Below, piece after piece: positions 21,371 through 30,966 of a stretch of DNA of 64,000 nt. The notes under the pieces are model-generated. The model was not told where the DNA came from, did no database searches, and worked only from the letters and a program-made list of their open reading frames with translations. A program made the translations under genes and the position numbers. Numbering within the stretch: the stretch's first letter is position 1; the number at the start of each line of letters is the position of its first letter. Source of the DNA: Ridgeia piscesae (Eukaryota > Annelida > Polychaeta > Sabellida > Siboglinidae); NCBI GenBank assembly GCA_025642075.2, contig JAODUO010000037.1:648501-712500 (forward strand). The letters run 5' to 3'.

Positions 21371-21566
21371 TACAGACCGTTTAATTTTTCGCGCTCAGCC
21401 AAGACGTTTAGTGCCCGTGCAAATGAAATGTTCAGAGGTCTTCACCCCCAGGGCGATTCTGGGTATAAAGAAAACGTCTTGAAAAGGCCTGTTATCAACA
21501 GTTTATAAGGTTTACCCTGTCTTTGTATGGTGGCAGTACTGGCGCGAAAAATTAAATCGGCCTGTA
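21371..21566. mobile_element. 196-bp MITE with CAG...CTG ends and TA flanks
   Basis: The left end is TACAGACCGTTTAATTTTTC and the right end is GAAAAATTAAATCGGCCTGT followed by A. They form inverted repeats of about 28 bp with small differences, extending into GCGC on both sides. With TA counted as the target, the element reads CAG...CTG, as in Tc1/mariner/pogo MITEs. A second inner inverted pair is AAGACGTTT and GAAAACGTCTT. Confidence 0.7.
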
Positions 21567-21794
21567 TTATCGCCCAAAATGTTATAAACGTACAATTTCG
21601 GCGGCGTAGCTGGTATAATTTACAAGAGTGCCTGCGTATCCAAATAAAGTAGAGTGTTGGTCTTTAAGCTGCATCAATGTCAAACACAGAAATGCCGAAT
21701 TTTGGATTTCAAATGTATAATTTGAAAGGAGCAGTGAAAATAAACATGTACCACATTACGCCACCTAGCGACCCCTCCAGCCACCGGCAAGCTG

Positions 21795-22195
21795 TTGTCC
21801 ATTTTTAACGACACAAGGGGACGTCACACCTCCCATTGTGAGCACCGACGTGGTTACGAGTCTTCAGCTCGGGCGGCGTGTGCCAGGTGCGGACGAACAA
21901 ATACGACCATGGTCAATGACATAAACGAACAAATAAATCGTCGTTTGTCATACTATGATTTCGACCAGTTTAGTAAGTTAGCTAAGGAAAAAAAAACTCT
22001 TAGTATTTTAAGTACAAATATTCAGTCTGTAAATGCCAAGTGTTCTGAACTTGAGGCATTCATAGAAGAGCTAAATACTGTAAACTTTAAGTTTAGTATA
22101 ATATGTCTTCAAGAGACATGGATAGATGAAAGTGAGGATATATCGCAATTTCATTTATAAGGCTATAACTGTATATCACAGAGTGAGGGAAGGGT
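21795..22195 (+). pseudogene. Non-LTR retrotransposon endonuclease fragment
   Basis: Plus strand. After an N-terminal Cys/His-containing stretch it reads LSILSTNIQSVNAKCSELEA and then FSIICLQETWIDESEDISQF, the first blocks of the LINE AP-endonuclease domain. A TAA follows, then GYNCISQSEGRVDS. The similarity stops abruptly at about 22195, at GTTAAAGGGGAAC. Confidence 0.75.
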
Positions 22196-22680
22196 TGATA
22201 GTTAAAGGGGAACTGAAACACAGCTGTAACATCCCATATACCTAAATGTATACTATATAAGTATACATTAATGGTGACAGAAGCATATTCACTTATCAGA
22301 CAAACTGGGAAAAAAATATTTTCAGTGCCTAAATCGTCGTCATAGAACACTGCATATCGCCATCTTTATTCCAAGCCGAGTGGTTTGATTACCTCCTATC
22401 TAGCCCATGTAAAATTTTGGTTTCTTTCGGTTTTCTTCGTTATTTGACATTTCTGCGCAAAAACAAAGATATGGTACCTTATTATACACGAAAGGGGTCC
22501 TATGTGTCAACAAATAATATTTATTTGCATTCGTAATAAAAAGGTGTTATTAAATAAGTACGATTTATAACCAATGAAAATATTCGAGTAGTCACACTTC
22601 CCGAGAGCAGATTTTGACAGGCTTCAAGGGGCGGGCCTACCGAAAGGAAGGTCAGTCCGGACTATTTTTCTGTTGTTTAC
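22196..22680. other. Unassigned, possible element start
   Basis: Begins GTTAAAGGGGAACTGAAACA right where the LINE endonuclease breaks off, which suggests an inserted element. I could not find a matching inverted end. Confidence 0.3.
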
Positions 22681-22683
22681 AAA

Positions 22684-23190
22684 TGTCGGAAGTGTTTTGC
22701 GTTAGCGAGGAGCTACGCTATTTGCTAGTGGTCTTGGATAAATCACAGTAGAAAATGGATCCGACAGAGGAAGCATTTGTAGCACAAGTGAGAGAAGCAT
22801 CTATAGCACAAGTGACACACGTAAAGCCATTAATTCTTGCTTAACCCAGCGTGCGAGCCGAGGTGCGAGGCGTCAATTAAATTTAAACCCCGCCGAGAGT
22901 CGGCGAGACGGCGAGAAAAGATCGCAATTTGTATGGAATCGAGGATGTTTGATTTTGGGAACAATGTGAATGTGGCATGGTGTTTGTGTGGATACTGCGT
23001 CCCAATGTCGACGCACATTGAATTTGTATGTTGTCTGGAGAAAGCTGGGTTGCCCGACCGTGCTGACAGATGCCTGCATGAGTTATGACTGACCAAGACA
23101 TCTGTCAATGACACAATGTGGGGAATATCGGTCTGTTGTCTATGTGCGATTTGCGTGCAGACTTGTTCGTGCGACCAAAGTAGGTAGTAG
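22684..23190 (+). pseudogene. Fragment with P2X7-type intracellular Cys-rich domain
   Basis: Plus strand. After a basic segment (KFKPRRESARRREK, near 22880) it reads VAWCLCGYCVPMSTHIEFVC and then CLEKAGLPDRADRCLHEL, and stops at 23086. The WCxCGxCxPM...CC...RC pattern resembles the zinc-binding cytoplasmic domain of P2X7 receptors. As I recall it, invertebrate genomes carry that domain in many copies without a channel. In the next frame (about 23110-23172) EYRSVVYVRFACRLV resembles the family's YR.F.RW tail, and GTAAGT follows. It looks frameshifted. A short separate reading frame, MDPTEEAFVAQVREASIAQV, starts at 22755. I have not linked it. Confidence 0.5.
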
Positions 23191-23880
23191 GTAAGTAATA
23201 TGTAGTTCAACAGGTATCGAAACATTATTTTGCAATTCAAACCTAAACAGAGCAATTATACTTGTAAGGCCACACAATATGACACATATTAAATAAAAAA
23301 TTCATTCTATCTTCGAATTCGTAACGTAAATCTTTGTTACAAACTTATTTTATTTTTGACAGGATGTTACATATGATGTGTGCATCCTTTTAATATAATT
23401 ATTTAATTTCCATTTTAAAATGTTAATACAATTTGTTTAATTTATGTAAATAATGTTATTTAGATATGCGTGCTGCCATGCAATTTATAATATCGTCTGA
23501 ATAATAAATAGATGTGTAATAAGGACATTGTGCAATTCACATGAGAATATTGAATTTGAGTTTTAATGTATTGTATACAGTATATTGGATATGTGCGGGT
23601 GTATATGTTATCAAGACCACATCATGACAATCATAAATGCATGTGTTTGCAAAATGCTGTAAAAAAAATACATAAAATAAAAATTATTTGTTTGTGAAAT
23701 GCTGTGATAATTTTATTAAAGTATTTCACAAACAAATCAACCAATGCGCTGACTTCATGATGTGATATTGATGAATTACACAGTTTTGCCAATTACTAAT
23801 AATCATTATAAGATAATGATTGTTTACTATAAATCAAATGTCAGAATGTATCGGTTAGCTGCATATCATCACTGCACATG
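23191..23880. other. AT-rich intergenic, nothing recognised
   Basis: Very AT-rich, with short direct and inverted runs around ACAAACAAAT. No gene or element identified. Confidence 0.4.
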
Positions 23881-23881
23881 T

Positions 23882-24157
23882 TCAATGGGATGCTTCCAAC
23901 AGGCAGCAGGCATAGTATACTAGCCTCGGTTTTTTGCAGGTGCAGAAAAGGGAAATTAGTTTTTTTGGGTGTAAACAACAACATTTTCTCTGTTTCTCAT
24001 TAGTGTCAGAACTGCTTGAGTCATCATCAGTGACATCGCTGTCATCCGCTATCACAGATTCCGGATAACTGTCTTCAGAATTTTGCTTCTGACTGTTGCA
24101 GACAGAATGATCTGAAGATGGAGACAGTGAGACTGGGACATCCGAAGTGTCATCCAC
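23882..24157 (-). other. Unassigned minus-strand open frame, acidic/Ser-rich
   Basis: 91 codons starting MDDTSDVPVSLSPSSDHSV. It is rich in Asp/Ser (DDSDVTDDDSSSSD) and has a Cys-rich C-terminal half. It could be part of a transposon protein or an exon. No family recognised. Confidence 0.25.
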
Positions 24158-25544
24158 ATTGACTAGACTGCCATGTTCAGTTGAAGAAGGCAGGACTGCG
24201 ACGACAACTTTGCATACCCATGGTCATGATGAATATTCAATGGAACAACAATATCATCTGTATTAATTACTGCATTGATAAAGTATCGCATTGGCGACAT
24301 GATCACTGGCTCTGTTTGAGTTTGACACTACAAGTTAAAGGCTTTGCAATGTGACATCCATACTGCCATGAGGGACAATGTCATCTGGTGCACAGGATCC
24401 TTTGAAAGGTGTGCTTGGTATTTGTGAATCCTTCATCTGAAAGAATTATACATATGTAAGATGGTATGTATCTTCTGTGATATACATATAAATAACAATG
24501 TTTTGTCATCTTTTGTTTTCTCATTGCAGTACCTATGAAATGACCCCCATATCAGTTTTGTGTATTGGGTATCTGCTTTCTGGCTTGTCTGCTACTGCTA
24601 GCCAGGGTCACTAGTCAACTCTGTCTCAATGAGACCAGTGGACAGTGGGCTGAGCAGGGTGTTGTGTTTCAACCAGGGAACATTCCAGCAATAAACAGAA
24701 CATTACCTTTTCAAGTGTGCATTTTGTGCGGATTCCATTATATGACTAACTTTCCTGGCATATTTTAATTAATATGTATGTGTTCTGAGTCATTCAGACA
24801 TCATTACAAACAAACAAAACCCACTCCTACATAAGCAGCTCACATAAATTACATAGTAAACCAATTATACAAGCCCACTTGCACATATAAGGAAATAAAA
24901 TGTTTAAGTTAGTTAGGTGCAATCAATGTCCTCCTTGTTCCAATCAGAGACACCTATTTGGCCATAATCAAAGTCATACTTGTATTTTCCAAAAATACAA
25001 ATGTCAGCTTTATTCTAAATACTAATATTTTGTTTTCAATTTAAGAATATTTTTTACATTGGGGTTTATACATAAGTTTCATTTGTGGGTGGGGTTTTAC
25101 CCAACTGAGTCTTTTCCGAGATATATAAGGTTTTTTTATTGCATTGTATAAGGTTTTCTAAATAAACTTCTTGGCCATTTTCCTAATAAATACTTTTGGG
25201 AAGTGATTATGGACACCTTCCAGTTATCAAACACTAACTGCACTAACTGAACAATGCTGGTGTCTGCGGTACTATTGCAAGCAGAATACATGCCTTATTA
25301 AAATATAATTTTTCTACTTTATATTCTTATTCATAGTCTTATTTCGTTATACACAGTAACACTATTCATTTCCGATTCAATATACTAGTCATGTTGGTCG
25401 ATAATCATTCTCCAACAGCCATTAGTACCAACAAATTTGAAGATTTATTTAAACACTCAAAGTTAGCAACATTTAAAGCTGACCTCTGTTGCAGTGGTTT
25501 GTCTTTTCATCATGCCCTAACATAAAATTATGACTGAACTGGTA
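24158..25544. other. AT-rich intergenic
   Basis: No gene recognised. A plus-strand open frame at 24567-24768 with a hydrophobic start lacks an ATG and resembles nothing I know. Confidence 0.35.
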
Positions 25545-27113
25545 AGAAATGCAAGTGCACTAGAGAGATGATGGGGCTTCCGACTATGCCAAACGACGTC
25601 CACACGTCACTCACTGCGCAGCTGAGAAGAAATACATGGGATGAATACCTGTTGGGCATATTCATCAAATGTCTTGGCAGCTGCTGGCTTCATCATCTGA
25701 ATGATGGCAACTCCATCAATAGCTATACAGGTAGCATCAGGCGTCTTAATCTGACTTGTGGATAGGTCCTTCAGGCATGTCAGAATGTCACTCTTGGTAC
25801 CAAGTCGTAATCTTACCAATCGATTACAGCTCGACATCACTTTTCATCGATGTCAGCTGCTGCTTCTCCTTACATGCCGTCTTTGTCGTTGAGCCAACAA
25901 ACAGTTTCAACCGATTGCGGTGGATTGTGTCATCAGTGGGCTTTGATCTCTCCACAAGACATTACTTTGTGAATGTTTGGAACTGTTGTTGGCCAATCGT
26001 CTGTGCCTTCTTAACAGCCTCGACAGCTGATGTATCCGCAATCTCTTTGCTGTCAAAGACAAGTAGGTCTTCGCTCTCCTCTTCGAATGTTCAGTTCTTT
26101 CATTACGTTGACGAGTGAGTAGACGATTTTCATAAATGCATTTTGCACGCTTGCTGTCTGGTCATGGTGGAGCACCTCATCTCGTTTTCCCATGAGCTGG
26201 CGTGCATCTTCAAAGTCCTCAATCAGCGCAGCAACCTCGGGGCCAGCTACCATCCACCGTACTAGGGTTGTCTGTAAGACCTACCGCCCCTCCATCATTC
26301 TTGATGCAAGCATTATTCTGCTGATCTGCTTGATCGACGGGTATTGCCGAGAAGACCCGGTTGGTCTTCTGAATCGTGAAATTGCCAGCATTGGATTATC
26401 TGGCAACATCTGTGTCTCTCGTTGGTAGTTCAGTAATGTCACGGAGATGAACCGGGATCCAGCGGGCATAGTTGGTGTGGTCCAGAGCAAAGAACCAGGG
26501 GACAAGTCCTGACAGAGCATCGAGTTACATGCTGAAGGATGATTGCCGCTGGGACCGCACAAAGACCAGTAAACACAGCTCCAATAACATGACTGTTGCC
26601 CAATACTAGAATTGACGGCAGCTCTCTCTTCCCTCTTTGAGCACCATTCATAAAAGGCTCATCTTCTGTATCTGTGTCACAGTTATTGTTAGCCCGATAC
26701 TGCAGGATGTACAGTGCAGCCGCTGTTACTTGGTGGGCACGTCTGATGCGAGCAACATGTGCTGCACGCAAGAAGGAGTCGGCAGTGCCTGTTGTTGTGA
26801 TCTCCGCTTGTACCAGTGCTTCAACCCGGCCACTGCCTTGCAACCAATCAGGCAGGTTCCCCAAAGCGGCTATCTCTATGTGCAGGCCGCCAAACACCAC
26901 AATAAACTTGTCTTCTCCATACATCTCTGACCACTGCCACTGGATCTGCTTGGCAATGGCGTACAAAGGTTGGTCAAATGTTACTACTGGCGTCTGCCCA
27001 GTATTAAGATGCTGAATAACTTTTCTTACTACGTTCATTGAGCGTTTGAGGCCTATATACATCGGTCTCCTGAGCAGTGCTGTGTCTGACGTTGGCAGAC
27101 GTTGTGGGTCCAT
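25545..27113 (-). pseudogene. Broken copy of an unnamed multicopy invertebrate gene family
   Basis: Minus strand. The longest open piece (27113-26439) starts MDPQRLPTSDTALLRRPMYI and contains LNTGQTPVVTFDQPLYAIAK, YGEDKFIVVFGGLHIEIAAL and TTTGTADSFLRAAHVARIRR. Further along, with stops and frameshifts, come VPWFFALDHTNYARWIPVHL (about 26490), AGNFTIQKTNRVFSAIPVDQ (about 26370), NNACIKNDGGAVGLTDNP (about 26300), MVAGPEVAALIEDFEDARQL (26253), LRLGTKSDILTCLKDL (about 25810), DGVAIIQMMKPAAAKTFDEYA (about 25700) and, frameshifted, DVVWHSRKP (about 25575). I recognise this block order from repeated uncharacterised proteins in cnidarian, mollusc and echinoderm genomes, but know no name or function. 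It is truncated at its C-terminal end and clearly non-functional. Confidence 0.6.
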
Positions 27114-27317
27114 CGCGCCGCCAGTGCCTGACGCTGTTAAATGTTAGCAGCTAACGTCGCTGGATATTCATTATGGTCTCTGATACTTGGACCTTTAAAG
27201 ACCCTGTTTACCAGTGCCAGCAGCAGGCTCGGCACAGAGTGTCTTTGATACCCAGTGAAAGGTTTCTGCTCATCAAACAAGTGGCGACGCACACAATTTT
27301 TGAATATCCCTTTTTGC
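27114..27317. other. Spacer before trinucleotide tract
   Basis: Short sequence between the broken family copy and the CTA/CTG tract. No feature seen. Confidence 0.3.
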
Positions 27318-27352
27318 CAAAGTTTTCCCTACTACCACTACTACTGCTACTG

Positions 27353-27394
<42 letters not shown>

Positions 27395-27642
27395 GTACTA
27401 CTACTACTACTACTGCTACTATTACTACTACTACTACTACTACTACTACTATTACTACTCTACTATTACTACTACTACTACTACTGCTACTACTACTACT
27501 ACTACTACTACTCTACTACTACTCTACTACTACTACTACTATCTACATATTATTCTACTACTACTGATGCTCTACTACTGCTGCTGCTGCACTGCTACTG
27601 CACTGTCTGCTGCTACTACACTACTCTACTACTACTACTACT

Positions 27643-27674
<32 letters not shown>

Positions 27675-28049
27675 GCTCTACTGCTACTACTGCTGCTACT
27701 CTCTGTACTCTGTGCTACTGCTACTACTGCTGCTGCTGCTGCTGCTGCTACTGCTCTGCTACTACTGCTACTCTCTGCTCTCTCTGCTGCTGCTGCTGCT
27801 CTCTGCTGCTGCTGCTGCTGTTACTGCTGCTGTTACTACTACTGCTGCTATTTTGCTGCTGACCTGTTACTGCTGCTGCTGCTGCTGCTCTACTGCTGCT
27901 GCTACTACTGCTGCTGCTGCTCTCTACTATACTGCTTACTAAGCTACTGCTTGCTCTACTGCTACTACTCTACTGCTGCTGCTGCTGCTGCTGCTACTAC
28001 TACTGCTCTGCTACTCTCTATTCTGCTAGCTACTCTACTCTACTCTCTG

Positions 28050-28086
<37 letters not shown>
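27318..28086. repeat. Compound trinucleotide microsatellite (CTA)n / (CTG)n
   Basis: About 770 bp made almost entirely of CTA, CTG and CTC triplets, with CTA-rich ends and a CTG-rich middle (about 27580-28000). Occasional single-base slips change the frame. The long Leu/Tyr/Cys/Ala-only open frames are artefacts of the repeat. Confidence 0.97.
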
Positions 28087-28088
<2 letters not shown>

Positions 28089-29955
28089 TAACATATTTAT
28101 TTAACCAAGTTGACAGGTTTTCGTCCAGGCTTTGGGAGTTACTCGACTATTGACTACCATCTTGTCAGAGCCAATTGCCAATAGATCTGACTACTTCATG
28201 TTTTGATCAGTTTATGCTGTACCTAATATATCAAGTGCAGACAACACAGTTTCGTTTAAATGTGAAAGTAACAAAGGATTTTCACCAAGGTCGACTTCAG
28301 GTTTTAAAGACGTCCCGTGCGAAAAGAAAACAGCAATAGTAGTTTGGTGCTCCTGAAAGTGTTCGATCACAATATAAACAGCTACAGTCCTACTTCTATG
28401 TGTAGTTCCGGCACTGTGCTCTTTCAAATATAATTATGCTTCCTTCTACTGTTAGATCAATTAAAAACATTGCTAAATTCCGCCGATAGTTAAAACATAC
28501 CTTTACAATCTTGCCTATCCACCATAGCTCCCTGGCGTATCAATCATTTTGTTGACAACTGGAATTGTTTATTGATTCTGAGGTCGATTATCCATGTTGT
28601 ATTGATGCGCCTCAGAGTTTGGTTTCCAAAGATTTAGGCCAATAGATCTTACCTCAAGAGATTACCTCAAGACCCTTATTTTCTGGTGATGCAGTTTTTC
28701 TATTGATGTATTTTTTTTTCGTATCCCTTTATCCGATTTGCATAGTCGAAACTGATAAATTTCAAGAAACAAATGTATATAACCTCTCAAATATGTTCTT
28801 CATTGCCTGTGGGAGAGTGTTGATGTACTTGTTCTCGAATTAGTCAAATAACAGACCGATAATTCTGAGAACAAAATCTTTTATTGTGAATTTATAGTTT
28901 AATATAATAATTTTAATAGAAAGTACACATTTTACAGAACATTTTAGATATATTTATTTATTAGCCTAATATATTATATTTTTAATAAATGTGTTTATTT
29001 TAAAGGCATCTTAGCTATACTATTTTTTTAATGGATAATTTTAAAGGACATTTTATATAATATATATTTATTTATTGAATCTCATTTTATTGTATATATG
29101 CAGTGTTAGGCACTACGTGAATCAAACACCAGAACACATTCCTATTTTACATGAAATGTACATTGCATGTTGAAAATGAGAAATAAAACTTTTCTATTAT
29201 TATTACTGTATTCTTCTTTTTATTATTATTAAAAAACGGCAGATAACTCTGGCACGGCTGTGACATCACACCAGATCAAACAGCCTATTGAGCACGCATG
29301 CGCACTGCGCTTCCTACGGAATATATAGGACTTTGTTTTGTTTTTGTTTGTAATAATCGAACCGTTCCCAAATAGCGTGTTTCAGTTATATTGGCCGAAT
29401 GCAATGGAACACTTTGCCGGTGACAATTATCACGGAAATCATGAATTTTAGAGGATTATTATGGTGGTTGCCATGGCATTAGCGGCAAGTTACAAGTACT
29501 TGTGTTTGGCGGTCTTGACTAATAATGAAGAGTGCCATTTTTCGCGCAGTACAACCTGTTTGGGGCAAACGTACGCATGTGTTATAGTATAGTTATGTGC
29601 ATTTTAGACAACTTGTCAGATATAAGTGCCTATCGAAACCACAACGTACAGCAATGTAAAATGCAAATCCTGTAAAAGACATATACGGCCTAAAATCGTT
29701 TTTATTATCTGCACTACGTAAATCGCTATAAGTCTATGATAGTTTACGTGGTAAACTCAATATTAAATCGGACATTTAAGATAAGAAAGGTATAACACAA
29801 GATATTTAATACCTGATTTTCCTAGTAAATATTCATCAGTCGGAAGCTACATCGTTAAACTATTATTCTTGTGTCCAGTCCCCAATCAGCTCCAGTCGCT
29901 CGGAGTCTCGCCATGTATCATGACCCAATTACAGGCCCTATATATAATGTGGCCC
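28087..29955. other. AT-rich intergenic sequence
   Basis: I recognise no protein-coding similarity or element ends here. A very AT-rich block runs from about 28860 to 29240. Confidence 0.4.
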
Positions 29956-30400
29956 GACTTGGTTACCCAGGCTCCGTGAGGTGGCAGCACTTTTCAGCCC
30001 CTCAACTCTGCCTGGGGAAAGAAAGGCTCTGTATTTGTTAGGCCTTACCCCAAATTAGGGTAGAGACGCTGATTGGCTCTCAGGCCAACTACGAAATAAG
30101 CATTAAAATAACGATATATGAAAAGTATTCAACGTTGAACTTATATTAACACAAAAATATGTAAAAATTCAAATTTATAATTGTTTATAAAATAAGAATT
30201 ACGGCAGGATTAACCAGTCCGTGAGGTGGCAGCATTGTTTAGCCCCACACGAATAACATACAAATTAAATAAGGATACCTTTTTTATCAAATAATGCTCT
30301 ATTATAAAACTATTCAAAATTAAACTTATATTAACACCAAATACAAAGGCAGCATTAACCAGTGTCCGTGAGGTGGCAGCATTGTATAGATCACGCGGAT
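29956..30400. repeat. Degenerate tandem repeat around CCGTGAGGTGGCAGCA
   Basis: The motif CCGTGAGGTGGCAGCA occurs near 29973, 30219 and 30366, each followed by an AT-rich stretch containing TTAAACTTATATTAACAC-like sequence. A fourth copy is at about 63790, where the flanks (TTACCCAGGCT before, AGCCCCTCAACTCT after) match the first copy best. This is therefore a dispersed repeat, duplicated locally. Confidence 0.75.
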
Positions 30401-30819
30401 AAACAAACAAAAGCCAACTAAGTAATCTACTCCACACTATGTCACTCCACACTATGTGCTCACAGAACTTCAGACAACCTGCATAATGCTGCTTTTAAAA
30501 GGGTACTCTTTGGTCGCACGGGTAATGGCGGATGAGCACCTTATTGTGGTCTTACATGAACTGTTGGACTGCGAAGTGGTACCATCTAGCGGGAATGTGT
30601 TTATCTGATCCAGACAGAGTCGCGCCACGTAGCGTCAACCAAAGATGCATTTACATTCGCGCATGCTCAACGTAAGCATTAATACTAATTTCCGGTTCTT
30701 CAACTGCGATGGTTAGGTCACAGTGAGTCACACCTACAAACTGGCAGTGTTGTAGCTGCACTGAGATAACGTGCCGTATTCTGAAAAAGTATGCGATGCT
30801 GTTCGACTGACGATCAAAC
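30401..30819. other. Probable promoter / 5' UTR region of the LPCAT1-like gene
   Basis: Sequence just upstream of the first coding exon, with more CpG than the flanking DNA (for example around 30540-30650). No TATA box or start site could be fixed. Confidence 0.35.
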
Positions 30820-30900
30820 ATGAAGAACAACCCTGACGTCCGAAATCCAGCCGAACCATGGCAGACGAAAAGTTCATATCGGGCCACGAATACGAAGAAG

Positions 30901-30966
30901 ATGGATCTGCCAGCGAAGCATCCGTTCGTTCACCGGCCAAAAATAACGACGGTAGACAAACTGCAG
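30901..30966 (+). CDS. LPCAT1: LPCAT1-like coding exon 1
   Basis: Reads MDLPAKHPFVHRPKITTVDK plus LQ, aligning with the NPFVH...LQK start of LPCAT1. The ATG at 30901 has G at +4 and A at -3. An in-frame ATG at 30820 is an alternative start. Donor CTGCAG|GTTGGT, phase 0, joins perfectly to exon 2 (IAVMSV). Confidence 0.8.

Noticed and set aside
27173..28091. Leu/Tyr/Cys-rich 229- and 174-codon frames
   Set aside because: Pure translation of the CTA/CTG trinucleotide tract.
30858..30966. Frame MADEKFISGHEYEEDGSASE as a separate protein start
   Set aside because: It overlaps LPCAT exon 1 in another frame. Only the HPFVH frame joins exon 2 in phase and matches the LPCAT1 family. It is kept as a possible regulatory ATG.
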